A DNA stretch of 64,000 nt from Epidermidibacterium keratini (lineage in GTDB: Bacteria; Actinomycetota; Actinomycetes; Mycobacteriales; Antricoccaceae): NCBI RefSeq assembly GCF_009834025.1, contig NZ_CP047156.1:3556067-3620066 (forward strand), in the 5' to 3' direction. Below the pieces are notes generated by a model that saw nothing but the letters and a program-made list of their open reading frames with translations, made no database searches and was not told where the DNA came from. A program made the position numbers and the translations under genes. Of the stretch, positions 24,699 to 33,691 are shown one piece after another (position 1 is the stretch's first letter; each line of letters starts with the position of its first letter).

Positions 24699-25818
24699 GG
24701 CGGGCCGCTTCAATCGCGAGGGCTGTTGACGCTTCGATCTGCTCGATGACGCGCGGTGGGGCGGTGATCGCGCCGCGTTCGATGAGCCGCTCGATGAGTT
24801 CGCGCGCACCGCGCAGGTAGCTCGCTCGTTCGGCGGCGTTGGCGGCTCCTTCGGCGTGGCCGAGGAGCTTGGTCGCCTGCCGTAGCCGTCGTGCGTCGTC
24901 GTCGGCGAGCAGGTCGGTGCCGACTTGACGGGCCTTGCGCTCGGCTGTCCGCCACGTCTGCGTCAGTCGGCGTACTGCCGCGCGGTACTGCTCGAGAATG
25001 GCTCCAGCACTGGCTGGATCCTCGGGCCGGAGTGCGGTCGCGTCGGCCAGCGCCTCGAAAAAGTCGGCGGTCTCGGGCACCGATACGTCGCTGATGGCGG
25101 GGTAGGTGAGGGCGGTGACGGGGTCCATCTCGTACGGCGCGTATGCCGCTAGCACCTCGTCGTGGCGCGCCATTGCCGAATCCCACAGCCGATCCGCCCG
25201 GTGGTTATCTGCCGCATGGTCGGAGGTCCGAGCGTCGGGCGGGGAGCCGGCGAGTGGCCTGTGTGCGTCGTCTGGTTCCGTCGGCTCAGAAAGGGACGCG
25301 GTCAGGTGGCGCAGCACCTTCGCAGCAGCGTCGCTGACGCGGCCGGTAGAGGGGTTCTTGTCGAAGGCCACCTGGTAGGTCCGTCCGCTGCCGGCACGAA
25401 CCGTCAGGTAGTAGTAGTCGGGGAGCACGAAAGCGCGTATCCCATGGCCGGGCCGTGGTCCGTGCCATGGAGATGTCGACTCATCGACCGAGGTGATCTC
25501 CGCTCGGTTCAGCGTGACAACGTGTCCCGGCCAACGACCAAGCCGCACCGTGTCGTCGCTTATCTCCACGCCGATCCCGTCTGTGGGAGTGCGCTGGTAG
25601 AGGTACCACGCCGCGAGGCCGGCGAGCACTACGCAGATGAGCGGTGCGACGTACGGCTCGCTGCCCACCACGACGCCGACGACGATCAGCACAGTGGCGA
25701 GAAGACCGCAGATCAGCGCCGGACGCGGGACCGACGAGGGCGCCGGAACAAGGTAAGCGGCGGGCCCTGATGGGCGCGTCGCCTTGCTGGTGCCGTCACG
25801 TTCGGTCTCCGGACTCAC
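24688..25818 (-). CDS. Membrane protein of a duplicated pair, copy 1
   Basis: The 376-residue protein has two membrane helices (about 34-53 and 58-73), a beta-rich PH-like middle (VEISDDTVRLGRWPGHVVTL) and the same helical C-terminal domain as copy 2. At DNA level a run of more than 50 bases around 25092-25144 is identical to 24008-24060 in copy 2, far above the rest. This points to recent duplication or gene conversion limited to the C-terminal half. The GTG at 25818 has a TAACGT hexamer 9 bases upstream, overlapping the divergent promoter of the next gene. Function is unknown. Confidence 0.65.
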   Translation of the reverse strand: MSPETERDGTSKATRPSGPAAYLVPAPSSVPRPALICGLLATVLIVVGVVVGSEPYVAPLICVVLAGLAAWYLYQRTPTDGIGVEISDDTVRLGRWPGHVVTLNRAEITSVDESTSPWHGPRPGHGIRAFVLPDYYYLTVRAGSGRTYQVAFDKNPSTGRVSDAAAKVLRHLTASLSEPTEPDDAHRPLAGSPPDARTSDHAADNHRADRLWDSAMARHDEVLAAYAPYEMDPVTALTYPAISDVSVPETADFFEALADATALRPEDPASAGAILEQYRAAVRRLTQTWRTAERKARQVGTDLLADDDARRLRQATKLLGHAEGAANAAERASYLRGARELIERLIERGAITAPPRVIEQIEASTALAIEAARRDG

Positions 25819-25827
25819 GAGGTCCTC

Positions 25828-25837
25828 ACGTTAGAAT
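25828..25837. promoter_or_regulatory. Overlapping divergent -10 elements
   Basis: TAGAAT (25832-25837, rightward) lies 8 bases before the ATG at 25846. TAACGT (leftward, complement of 25828-25833) lies 9 bases before the GTG at 25818. The two hexamers share two base pairs, so RNA polymerase could occupy only one direction at a time. Confidence 0.45.
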
Positions 25838-25845
25838 TCGCCAGT

Positions 25846-27153
25846 ATGTCGGGCGGGTTGCCCCAGGATGGCACAGAACCCACACGCTGGCGACGATGGG
25901 CGCGCAGCGCGCTCGATGGGGTCATTATTGTGGCGCCTACCGCAGCACTCATAGAGTTAGCGGCCCAGAACTCGCAGACGGGGTTCGGGCTCGTCAGCGC
26001 CCTCGCAGCGATCGCGTCGTTCGGCGGACTGACCTATTGGCGCGTCGGACGAGCAACCGCGCGCGTCGAAGACGACTTCCGCGGCCGCAACCCCATGCGA
26101 GGCACCAACGAGAGTGCGCGGCGTGCGGCAGTAGGGGCGGCCGCGGCACTTGCGATCGGCGCTGCCGGCGCTGGGATCGTCGTACCCGCGGCGGTTCCTG
26201 ATCGCGAGCCGGTAGCGCAGATGGAGCAGGCTGACGGGCTCCCTCGGGCCGAGTCCTACAGCGAGCGGCTGCAGGTCGCGCTGGATGATCTTGAGGCACT
26301 AGATTCGGGCGCGACCGACCAGCTGCGCAAGGTCGGCGTCTATGACGGGTACGTCGAGATCATCTACGCCACCAGCGCCGGCGGCGACTTCGTCTACTCA
26401 ACCCAGTCGCGGGAGAGCCAGAAGTACGACGGACCGTTCGTGCCGGGAACGTTCGCGCTAAGTGATCAGCAAGTCCTCGCTCTCGATGGAATGGTTAAGG
26501 CCGCGTCGGCGGAGATCGACGTGTCGTACGTTGAGTACCAGGCAGAGACCGATCTCATGTCGCCGACCCAGGGCTATGACGTGCAGGTGACGCTTTGGAA
26601 CACCGATCCCAAGGCCGACATCGATCGGATTGAGGGCAATCCCTCCGGCGAGATTGCCGGCGCACCCGACTACACCAGCGAAGGGGCGATCACCCAGGCG
26701 CTCCGGAGCCTGGGCGGGTGGTTGACGATCGACTGGTACGGCGCTGCCTACTCCGAGTTCGGGATCACCGGCGCAACGGGGTTGCCGATTAGCGAGGCGG
26801 TGAGTTCGACCAACACCGTGTATGCGCGCGTCGCCTCCGGTGCGACCTCAGCGCAGTCGGGAACTATCTCCGAGAAGTCCGGCCGCTATCCCATCTGGAT
26901 GCCCGACCAGCAACCGGTTGTGGTCGGTGGCACGGTAGCGATGGAGCCGTTCTTGGATGAAGCCTTTCCCCTCGTGCTCGCTGATCTGCAGCAGCGCGTT
27001 GGCGCCGCCGAGGCGGATATGTCGAGCTTCTCGATGCGGGTGGGCGGTGACCCGGACGACCCGATGTACGGCGTCGTCGTCTACTTCAACTCGATTGGCG
27101 GCCCGATGCACCGCTACACGCTTGACGGGCAGTACGTCGGTCCGGTGCAGTAA
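25846..27153 (+). CDS. Membrane protein with large extracytoplasmic domain, unknown
   Basis: The protein has 435 residues. Two hydrophobic segments (GVIIVAPTAALIELAA near 25-41 and AAVGAAAALAIGAAGAGIVVPA near 92-115) are followed by an acidic, extracytoplasmic-looking region of about 310 residues rich in Asp, Gly, Tyr and Trp. No cysteines or catalytic motifs stand out. The start is supported by TAGAAT 8 bases upstream. It shares a promoter region with the duplicated membrane genes to its left, so the three may work in one process. The family is not recognised. Confidence 0.6.
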   Translation: MSGGLPQDGTEPTRWRRWARSALDGVIIVAPTAALIELAAQNSQTGFGLVSALAAIASFGGLTYWRVGRATARVEDDFRGRNPMRGTNESARRAAVGAAAALAIGAAGAGIVVPAAVPDREPVAQMEQADGLPRAESYSERLQVALDDLEALDSGATDQLRKVGVYDGYVEIIYATSAGGDFVYSTQSRESQKYDGPFVPGTFALSDQQVLALDGMVKAASAEIDVSYVEYQAETDLMSPTQGYDVQVTLWNTDPKADIDRIEGNPSGEIAGAPDYTSEGAITQALRSLGGWLTIDWYGAAYSEFGITGATGLPISEAVSSTNTVYARVASGATSAQSGTISEKSGRYPIWMPDQQPVVVGGTVAMEPFLDEAFPLVLADLQQRVGAAEADMSSFSMRVGGDPDDPMYGVVVYFNSIGGPMHRYTLDGQYVGPVQ

Positions 27154-27177
27154 CGGTCACACACTACGATTGCCCGC

Positions 27178-28587
27178 ATGGCAAAAAGCGTTCTGACTCC
27201 GCAGGCTGCGGACTTTCCCCGCTGGTACCAGGATGTGGTCGCGAAGGCCGAGATGGCCGACAACGGCCCGGTCCGCGGCACGATGGTGATCCGGCCCTAC
27301 GGCTACTCCATCTGGGAGCGCATGCAGCGTGAGATGGACGATCGCATCAAGGCCGCCGGCGCCAAGAACGCCTACTTCCCGCTCTTCATCCCCGAGTCCT
27401 ACCTCACCCGCGAAGCCGAGCACGTCGAAGGCTTTAGCCCCGAGCTCGCGGTCGTCACGCACGCCGGCGGGAAGGATCTCGAGGAGCCGGTCGTCGTACG
27501 CCCGACCTCCGAGACCGTCATCGGCGAGTTCATGGCGAAGTGGATCAACTCCTACCGCGATCTGCCGCTGCTGCTCAACCAGTGGGCCAACGTCGTGCGC
27601 TGGGAGCTGCGCCCCCGAGTTTTCTTGCGTACCAGTGAGTTTTTGTGGCAGGAAGGCCACACCGCGCACGCGACAAAGAAGGACGCTGCCGAGTACGCCG
27701 CCCGCATTCACCGCGACGCCTATGAAGACTTCATGGTCAACATCCTTGCTATGCCGGTGATCCGCGGCCGCAAGACGAAGGCCGAGCGGTTTGCCGGAGC
27801 GATCAACACGCTCGCGCTGGAGGCGATGATGCGTGACGGCAAGGCGCTGCAGATGGGCACCTCGCACGAGCTCGGTCAGAATTTCGCCAACGCGTTTGGG
27901 ATCAAGTACCTGTCGGCCGAAGGCCAGCAGGAGACGTGCTGGACCGCGTCGTGGGGCACGTCGACCCGGATGATCGGCGGGCTCATCATGACGCACGGTG
28001 ATGACAACGGCCTGCGGATCCCGCCGCCCCTTGCCCCGATCCAGGCGCTTGTCATGGTCGTCAAGGACGGCGACGGCGTAAGCGAGGCGGCTCGCACTCT
28101 CACCGACGAGCTGCTCGCGGCCGGCGTACGCGCCGAGCTCGACGACCGCACCGACACCGCGTTCGGTCGCCGCGCCGTCGATGCCGAGCTCAAGGGGATT
28201 CCGATCCGGATCGAGGTCGGCCCGCGCGACATCGCCGAGGGCAAGGTGACGCTCGCTCGCCGAATTGCCGGCGGCAAGGAGCCGGTCGCGCTCGGTGAGG
28301 CGACGGCGCTCGTGCAGCGCGCGCTCGATGACGACCATCAGGCGTTGTATGACGAGGCGCTGGCCTTCCGCGACGCTAAGACCGTCGACGTGACGACGAT
28401 CGACGAGGCGCGCGAGGCAGCGCAGACCGGCTTCGCGCGCATCCCGTGGGCAACCCTCGGTGTCGAAGGCGAGAAGAAGCTCGCCGAGGCCGCGATCACG
28501 GTGCGGTGCCTGGTGCGCCCCGACGGCGAGATCCCCGAGTCCGACGACGAAGAAGGCGCCATCGCCGTCGTCGCTCGCGCCTACTAA
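27178..28587 (+). CDS. proS: Proline-tRNA ligase, short archaeal/eukaryotic type
   Basis: The 469-residue class II synthetase charges tRNA-Pro. Motif blocks are VRPTSETVIGEF, RWELRPRVFLRTSEFLWQEGHTAH and the motif-3 region GLIMTHGDDNGLRIPPP. An anticodon-binding domain (about 285-380) and a C-terminal domain ending in AY follow. The lack of the large editing insertion and the terminal tyrosine place it in the archaeal/eukaryotic-like class rather than the roughly 570-residue bacterial type. The zinc cysteines of that C-terminal domain are mostly missing; a single Cys remains at VRCLVRP. TACGAT at 27165-27170 lies 7 bases before the ATG, so the message is probably leaderless. Confidence 0.93.
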   Translation: MAKSVLTPQAADFPRWYQDVVAKAEMADNGPVRGTMVIRPYGYSIWERMQREMDDRIKAAGAKNAYFPLFIPESYLTREAEHVEGFSPELAVVTHAGGKDLEEPVVVRPTSETVIGEFMAKWINSYRDLPLLLNQWANVVRWELRPRVFLRTSEFLWQEGHTAHATKKDAAEYAARIHRDAYEDFMVNILAMPVIRGRKTKAERFAGAINTLALEAMMRDGKALQMGTSHELGQNFANAFGIKYLSAEGQQETCWTASWGTSTRMIGGLIMTHGDDNGLRIPPPLAPIQALVMVVKDGDGVSEAARTLTDELLAAGVRAELDDRTDTAFGRRAVDAELKGIPIRIEVGPRDIAEGKVTLARRIAGGKEPVALGEATALVQRALDDDHQALYDEALAFRDAKTVDVTTIDEAREAAQTGFARIPWATLGVEGEKKLAEAAITVRCLVRPDGEIPESDDEEGAIAVVARAY

Positions 28588-28647
28588 GCGCGGGTCCAGA
28601 GGTCTCGACAACCGGCCTCGTACCTCGGCCTGCTCGACCGGCGAGAG

Positions 28648-29652
28648 CTAGACGGGGACGTTCTCGTCTTCTGCGGTGGCGATGCCGAGCGCGTCGAGCA
28701 CCTGCTGCAGCGTCTGCTGCTCGGCGAGCGTGGCATCCAGCGGCATGATCTCACTCTCGGTGCGACCCGCGCGCAGATCATCGCTGACGGCCATGATCTC
28801 GTGCGCGTAGCCGCGTCCGCGGTTGCTGAACTTCAGCCGCTGCGGCTGCTGGGCGTTGTGCTGGACGACGATCGAGTCGGGGTGGTGAAAACGCGGCTCG
28901 AACTCGATCGACCCGCCGGACGCCATCACGACAGCGCGGCCGGGAGTCTGCGACTCCAGCGAGGCCGCCAGCGACGCGGCGCGGCCGTCGTCGTACTCCA
29001 GGGTGATCGCGACCGTGGCATCGACGCCGTTCTCGTACCGGGTGCCGACCGCGCGGACGCGGGCCGGCGCTCCGAGGAACAGCTGCGCGATGGCAACGAC
29101 ATACACCCCCACGTCGAGGGTGGCGCCGCCGCCGAGCTCCGGGTCAAACAGCCGGCTTGACGGGTCAAACGCCCGGTAGGCGCCGAGGTCTGCCTGCACC
29201 AGCTGGACGGTGCCGATCTCGCCGCTCTCGACCAGGTCCCGGGCATAGGCGACGGCGGGCAGGAAGCGGGTCCACATCGCCTCCATTAAGAACACCCCGC
29301 GTTCGCGCGCCAGCTCGACGAGCCGAGCGGCGCCGGAGTACGTCGCGGTAAACGACTTCTCGATGACTACCGGCTTGCCGGCCTCGATCGCTGCCCGCGC
29401 GACCTCGAAGTGCTGCGGATGCGGCGTCGCGACGTAGATGACGTCGACGTCTGGATCCTCGATCAGTGCGCGATAGCTGCCGTGCGGGCGCGGCACCGAG
29501 TGCTGACGCGCGAAGCGTTCGGCCCCGAGATCACTGCGCGAGCCGACCGCGACAAGCTCGGCGCCGTCGGCGTATTCGAAGTCCGAGGCGAACGTCGAGG
29601 CCATCTGGCCGGTGCCGGCGATGCCCCACCGGATCGGTCGCGGCTGCTCCAT
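28648..29652 (-). CDS. Gfo/Idh/MocA family NAD(P)-dependent oxidoreductase
   Basis: The protein has 334 residues. The N-terminal Rossmann motif is GIAGTGQMAS. Next comes the family EKP-like region with VVIEKSF, where the typical Pro after Lys is replaced by Ser. The C-terminal alpha/beta domain has FLMEAMWTRFLP and GGGATLDVGVY. The family oxidises or reduces sugars and related diols, often dihydrodiols; the substrate here is unknown. Its ATG overlaps the stop of the preceding HAD gene by one base, so the two form an operon. The MEAMWTRF block is typical of the dihydrodiol-dehydrogenase-like branch. Confidence 0.85.
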   Translation of the reverse strand: MEQPRPIRWGIAGTGQMASTFASDFEYADGAELVAVGSRSDLGAERFARQHSVPRPHGSYRALIEDPDVDVIYVATPHPQHFEVARAAIEAGKPVVIEKSFTATYSGAARLVELARERGVFLMEAMWTRFLPAVAYARDLVESGEIGTVQLVQADLGAYRAFDPSSRLFDPELGGGATLDVGVYVVAIAQLFLGAPARVRAVGTRYENGVDATVAITLEYDDGRAASLAASLESQTPGRAVVMASGGSIEFEPRFHHPDSIVVQHNAQQPQRLKFSNRGRGYAHEIMAVSDDLRAGRTESEIMPLDATLAEQQTLQQVLDALGIATAEDENVPV

Positions 29653-30308
29653 CAGTAACCCCCGGTGAGGTCGATCTGCAGGATCTCGCCCAGCTCGGCG
29701 ATCGCCGGTCCGGGCTCGCCGACCTTGATCGTGCGCATGCCCATCGCCTTGGCGGGCTTGAGGTTGATGCCGAGATCGTCCAGGAAGACACAGTCGGCCG
29801 GTTCGACGCCGAGCAGCTCGCACGCCCGCTCGTAGAAGCCGGGCTCGGGCTTGCGTACGCCGACCTTGCTGGACTCGACCACGACATCGAACTTGCTCAT
29901 CACCTCGGCGACGTCCGCTCGCTCGTTGGCCGTTGGGTCGACCTCATCGGTCTTGGTGACGTTGTTGGTTAGGCAGGCGGTGCGGTAGCCGGCGGCGATC
30001 ACGCGGTCCAGGGCGGCGACCATCTCCGGTCGCACTTCGCCGGCGAGCAGGGCGAGTACGTCGGCCCCGCGCACCTCGTGACCCAGGCGCGCAGACTCTT
30101 CGGCGAACGCGGCATCGAACTCGTCATGGTTGAGCTCGGAGCGTTCGAGCCGGGCCCACGCGTTGGCATCCGGGTCGTTGGTGTTGACCGTGCGGATGAA
30201 GTCGCCCGGCAGCCCGCGCTCGCGCTCGTACTCACGGAAGGCCTCGAACGGGCTCGAGAGGATCACGCCGCCGAAGTCCCACAGGACGGCCTTGATGTCG
30301 GTGTTCAT
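29652..30308 (-). CDS. HAD-family hydrolase (class IA)
   Basis: The 218-residue phosphatase-like enzyme has HAD motif I as WDFGGV, in which the usual second Asp (DxD) is Gly. Motif II is CLTNN, and motif III/IV is VRKPEPGFYERACE followed by VFLDDLGIN. Replacement of the second Asp occurs in the epoxide-hydrolase-N-terminal-like and dehalogenase-like groups, so plain phosphatase activity is uncertain. AGGAG precedes the ATG. It is co-transcribed with the downstream oxidoreductase (TGATG overlap). Confidence 0.82.
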   Translation of the reverse strand: MNTDIKAVLWDFGGVILSSPFEAFREYERERGLPGDFIRTVNTNDPDANAWARLERSELNHDEFDAAFAEESARLGHEVRGADVLALLAGEVRPEMVAALDRVIAAGYRTACLTNNVTKTDEVDPTANERADVAEVMSKFDVVVESSKVGVRKPEPGFYERACELLGVEPADCVFLDDLGINLKPAKAMGMRTIKVGEPGPAIAELGEILQIDLTGGY

Positions 30309-30356
30309 GCGCAGCTCCTGATCGATCGGATCGTGCGGGTGCGGTGGGCCGTCGCG

Positions 30357-30737
30357 TTACTGCCAGAGCGCGGCGATCAGCACATTGAGCACGGCCATCC
30401 CGCCGGCCGCGTGGAACATCGGCTTGAGCGAGGACTCGTCCGCGGTGCCGCCGGCCGTCACGAGCTTGCGCTGGCGCAGGAACCCGACCAATGCGGCGAC
30501 AAAGACGACCAGCGCGATCAGCGTCTTGATGCCGAGCTTCATGTGGTTCGGCGGGTCATCGCCTGCCATCAGCATCCCGTAGAGCGCGACGCCGGTGACG
30601 AGCTGGATCGCGGCGCCGGTCAGCAGTAGCGGGAAGGCGAAGCCGCGGGAGGCGCGCATCTGCACGAAGAACGTGCCGACGATCAGCGCCATACCGAGCA
30701 GGTGGATGGTGACGAGGATGTTGTAAAGGACGTCCAT
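30357..30737 (-). CDS. Small four-helix membrane protein
   Basis: The 126-residue protein has four hydrophobic segments (ILVTIHLLGMALIVGTFFV, FPLLLTGAAIQLVTGVALYG, GIKTLIALVVFVAALVGFL and GGMAVLNVLIAALW). One His in the first helix resembles small haem- or copper-type membrane proteins, but there is no firm match. The ATG at 30737 has TAGGCT (complement of 30748-30753) 10 bases upstream. It has its own promoter, divergent from rpsP. Function is unknown. Confidence 0.65.
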   Translation of the reverse strand: MDVLYNILVTIHLLGMALIVGTFFVQMRASRGFAFPLLLTGAAIQLVTGVALYGMLMAGDDPPNHMKLGIKTLIALVVFVAALVGFLRQRKLVTAGGTADESSLKPMFHAAGGMAVLNVLIAALWQ

Positions 30738-30777
30738 GATGCCTGCGAGCCTACCTGCGCCGTACTCGCCGGAACCC

Positions 30778-30838
30778 GACGCGCGGTGCGTTTCACCCCG
30801 CTCTTGGCGCGATAGCGGGGCGTAACGCACCGCGCGTC
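30778..30838. repeat. Dispersed hairpin element, copy E
   Basis: The arms GACGCGCGGTGCGTT and CACCCCGCT on the left and their near-complement on the right leave a loop of about 11 bases. It belongs to the same subfamily as copy B (GTGCGTTT-x2-CCCCG core). It lies in the divergent 303-bp gap between the small membrane gene and rpsP. The rest of that gap (30839-31040) holds only the presumed rpsP promoter and leader, with GGAGAAG at 31024-31030. Confidence 0.8.
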
Positions 30839-31040
30839 ATGTGGCGTTGGGCACCTGTCGCGGGCCGCGTGCTGACCTCTGCCCGGGACTCTGGCAGAAT
30901 GTCGTGGTTGACGTCTGCGGGCGCATCGGGCCCTCTACCTGACTTTGCGACGCAGAATCACCTCCGGACGGCACGCGAGACAACCCCACGTCTTGCCCGC
31001 CGAATCGGGCCAAGCTTCAAGATGGAGAAGTAGACACACA

Positions 31041-31559
31041 GTGGCAACCAAGATCAAGCTCATGCGCCTGGGCAAGACGCGCGCGCCGTACTACCGCATC
31101 GTCGTCGCCGACTCGCGCACCAAGCGCAGCGGTCGCGCGATCGAGACCATTGGCAAGTACCACCCGAAGGAAGACCCCTCCTTCATCGAGGTCGACTCCG
31201 AGCGTGCGCAGTACTGGCTCGGTGTCGGCGCGCAGCCGACCGAGGCTGTTGCGGCGATCCTGCGGGTGACCGGTGACTGGCAGAAGTTCGCCGGTGAGCC
31301 GGCCCCCGAGCCGATGAAGGTCAAGGACGCGGCGGCGGACAAGAAGGCGGCGTACGACGCGGCTCTCGCCGGCGCGATGGCCGAGCCCGAGGGCAACACG
31401 GCGACCACGCCCAAGAAGAAGAAGGCCGACGCCCCGAAGGCCGACGAGCCCAAGGCCGATGAGCCTAAGGCTGAGGAGCCCAAGGCCGATGAGGCCAAGG
31501 CTGACGAGGCGAAGGCCGACGACGCCGCTGAGGCACCCGCCGAGGAAGAAGCGAAGTAG
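31041..31559 (+). CDS. rpsP: 30S ribosomal protein bS16
   Basis: The protein has 172 residues. The first 90 are canonical bS16: [23 protein letters not shown], then YHPKEDP and the [11 protein letters not shown] block. The last roughly 70 residues are a Lys/Ala/Asp/Glu/Pro tail with [16 protein letters not shown] repeats, much longer than the 80-90-residue E. coli protein but familiar in actinobacteria. The GTG at 31041 follows GGAGAAG. It starts the rpsP-khpA-rimM-trmD-rplS group and overlaps khpA by one base. Confidence 0.95.
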   Translation: MATKIKLMRLGKTRAPYYRIVVADSRTKRSGRAIETIGKYHPKEDPSFIEVDSERAQYWLGVGAQPTEAVAAILRVTGDWQKFAGEPAPEPMKVKDAAADKKAAYDAALAGAMAEPEGNTATTPKKKKADAPKADEPKADEPKAEEPKADEAKADEAKADDAAEAPAEEEAK

Positions 31560-31792
31560 TGATCACCGAAGCCCTCTCGCACCTGGTCCGCGGAATCGTC
31601 GCTAATCCCGACGACGTGCAGGTCGACATGGTCACCACCCGGCGCGGCCGGGTGCTCGAGGTCCGGGTCAACCCCGCCGACCTCGGCAAGGTGATCGGTC
31701 GCAACGGGCGCACCGCCAAGGCGCTGCGCCAGGTGGTCTCCGCGGTCGGGGGCAAGGGCATTCGCGTCGACGTCGTCGACGTTGACGAGTAG
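31559..31792 (+). CDS. khpA: KH-domain RNA-binding protein KhpA
   Basis: The 77-residue single KH domain has the GxxG loop as GRNGRTAKALRQVV. This family binds RNA, commonly as a heterodimer with KhpB, and affects cell size or translation in Gram-positives. The start GTG overlaps the rpsP stop by one base (TAGTG), showing translational coupling. Position between rpsP and rimM is conserved. Confidence 0.92.
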   Translation: MITEALSHLVRGIVANPDDVQVDMVTTRRGRVLEVRVNPADLGKVIGRNGRTAKALRQVVSAVGGKGIRVDVVDVDE

Positions 31793-31822
31793 TCGCCAGC
31801 GCAGCTGCGCAGTAGCTTCGCG

Positions 31823-31866
31823 GTGAGGGGCAGGCATCCGGCACGGTCCGGACGCCTGCCCCTCAC
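31823..31866 (+). terminator. Hairpin between khpA and rimM
   Basis: GTGAGGGGCAGGC-x-TCCGG pairs with CCGGA-x-GCCTGCCCCTCAC, about 18 bp with one mismatch. There is no T-tract. It could terminate or attenuate transcription from rpsP-khpA before rimM. Confidence 0.65.
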
Positions 31867-31896
31867 GCATGACAGCACCGGTCGAGGAGGACGCAC

Positions 31897-32403
31897 ATGG
31901 AGCTGGTGATCGGGCGGATCGGCAAGGCCCACGGCATCCGCGGTGAGCTCACCGTCGGGATGCGCACCGACGAGCCCGAGGAACGTTTTGCCCCGGGCAC
32001 ACAGATCGCCACCGACCCGGCCGAAAACGGACCGCTCACGGTCGAGTCGGTGCGGTTCGTCGGAGGCAAGGCGGTTGTCGCGTTCGAGGAGGTCGCCGAC
32101 CGCAACGCCGCCGAAGCGCTGCGCGGCACCATGCTCGTCATCGACACCGCCGACCTACCCGAGATCGACGACGAGGATGAGTTCTACGACCACGAGCTCG
32201 TGGGCATGAACGTCACCCTGCTCGACGGCTCCACGCTCGGAACCGTCACCGACGTCGTGCACGGCCCCGGCGCAGACACCCTCGCCATCGAGTACGGCGA
32301 CCGCGAGCTGCTTGTGCCATTCGTGCGGGCCATCGTGCCCACGATCGACCGCGCGCGCCGCACGATGGTGATCGTGCCGCCAGACGGGTTGCTCGAGCTG
32401 TGA
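31897..32403 (+). CDS. rimM: Ribosome maturation factor RimM
   Basis: The 168-residue protein binds uS19 and helps 30S head maturation. The N-terminal RimM domain begins [18 protein letters not shown]. The C-terminal PRC-barrel part has [10 protein letters not shown] and [11 protein letters not shown]. Length is normal. GGAGGA precedes the ATG. The stop overlaps the trmD GTG by 4 bases (GTGA), the conserved order. Confidence 0.94.
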   Translation: MELVIGRIGKAHGIRGELTVGMRTDEPEERFAPGTQIATDPAENGPLTVESVRFVGGKAVVAFEEVADRNAAEALRGTMLVIDTADLPEIDDEDEFYDHELVGMNVTLLDGSTLGTVTDVVHGPGADTLAIEYGDRELLVPFVRAIVPTIDRARRTMVIVPPDGLLEL

Positions 32404-33155
32404 GGATCGACGTCCTCACCGTCTTTCCCGGCTACCTCGCACCGCTGCACGAGTCGCTGGTCGGCAAGGCCATCGCCCGCGGCGACATCGAGCTCGGCGT
32501 GCACGACCTGCGGTCCTGGACCCACGACGTGCACCACTCGGTCGACGACGCGCCGTACGGCGGGGGACCGGGCATGGTCATGCGCCCCAACGTGTGGGGC
32601 GATGCGCTCGATGACGTGCTTGGCACCGACTCCACGCTGATCGTCCCCACGCCGGCCGGCCGGCTCTTTGACCAGCCGGCAGCAGCAGAGCTGGCACAAC
32701 GCTCACACTTGGTGTTTGCCTGTGGGCGCTACGAAGGCATCGACCAGCGGGTCATCGACGACGCGGCCCGCCGCGTCGAGGTGCGCGAGCTCAGCATCGG
32801 CGACTATGTGCTCGCCGGGGGAGAGGTCGCGGTACTGGTGATGGTCGAGGCGCTCGCCCGGCTGCGGCCCGGCGTACTCGGCAACGCCGACTCGGCCCGT
32901 CTGGACTCGCACAGTGACGGGCTGCTGGAGGGGCCGAGCTATACCCGGCCCGAGGTGTGGCGTGAGCTGGCGGTGCCCGAGGTGCTGCGCTCAGGCAACC
33001 ACGCCGCGATCCAGCGGTGGCGGCGCGATGAGTCGCTGCGGCGTACGGCGCAGCGACGGCCGGACCTGCTCGCGGCCTACCCGGGCAGGCTGGATAAGCA
33101 CGACCAGCAGGTGCTTGCCGAGCACGCCCAGCAGCCGGACGCGCAGCAGCAGTAG
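32400..33155 (+). CDS. trmD: tRNA (guanine37-N1)-methyltransferase TrmD
   Basis: The 251-residue SPOUT methyltransferase forms m1G37, which prevents +1 frameshifting. The N-terminus [13 protein letters not shown], the region [13 protein letters not shown] and the knot segments [13 protein letters not shown] and [11 protein letters not shown] are all intact. GTG start, overlapping rimM. Confidence 0.95.
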   Translation: MRIDVLTVFPGYLAPLHESLVGKAIARGDIELGVHDLRSWTHDVHHSVDDAPYGGGPGMVMRPNVWGDALDDVLGTDSTLIVPTPAGRLFDQPAAAELAQRSHLVFACGRYEGIDQRVIDDAARRVEVRELSIGDYVLAGGEVAVLVMVEALARLRPGVLGNADSARLDSHSDGLLEGPSYTRPEVWRELAVPEVLRSGNHAAIQRWRRDESLRRTAQRRPDLLAAYPGRLDKHDQQVLAEHAQQPDAQQQ

Positions 33156-33333
33156 CGAACATCACGGGGTGCGATCCGGACCCCGGCGTTCCGTCGACGC
33201 CGCGGATAAGGCACACTAGACAGGTTGTCTTCGGCGCAGCGTGCTCGCTAGCGCGAAGCCACCGAATCCTTTTGCTCACGAGGTACTCCTGTGTGGGCGC
33301 CGTACGAAGCGAACTATAAGGAAGCGATCAGAC

Positions 33334-33681
33334 ATGAACGTCCTCGACGAAATCGACGCCGAACAGCTGCGCGACGACATCCCGGAGTTCCGTCCCGGTG
33401 ACACCCTCAAGGTCCGGGTGAAGGTCGTCGAGGGCAACCGCTCCCGCATCCAGGACTTCCAGGGCGTCGTCATCCGTCGCCACGGCGAAGGCGCCCGCGA
33501 GACGTTCACCGTCCGCAAGATCAGCTCGGGCATCGGTGTCGAGCGCACCTTCCCGGTGCACACCCCGATCATTGAGGCGATCGAGGTCGTCACCCGCGGT
33601 GACGTCCGCCGCGCCAAGCTCTACTACCTGCGCAACCTGCGTGGCAAGGCGGCCAAGATCAAGGAGCGCCGCTTCAACTAG
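33334..33681 (+). CDS. rplS: 50S ribosomal protein bL19
   Basis: The 115-residue protein lies at the 30S/50S interface. Hallmarks are [26 protein letters not shown] and the C-terminal [23 protein letters not shown] chose the ATG at 33334, after AAGGAAG, over longer in-frame starts because it gives the standard length. About 178 bases separate it from trmD, including CACACT near 33214, so it may have its own promoter and leader. A strong terminator follows. Confidence 0.95.
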   Translation: MNVLDEIDAEQLRDDIPEFRPGDTLKVRVKVVEGNRSRIQDFQGVVIRRHGEGARETFTVRKISSGIGVERTFPVHTPIIEAIEVVTRGDVRRAKLYYLRNLRGKAAKIKERRFN

Positions 33682-33691
33682 CAGCCCCTTC

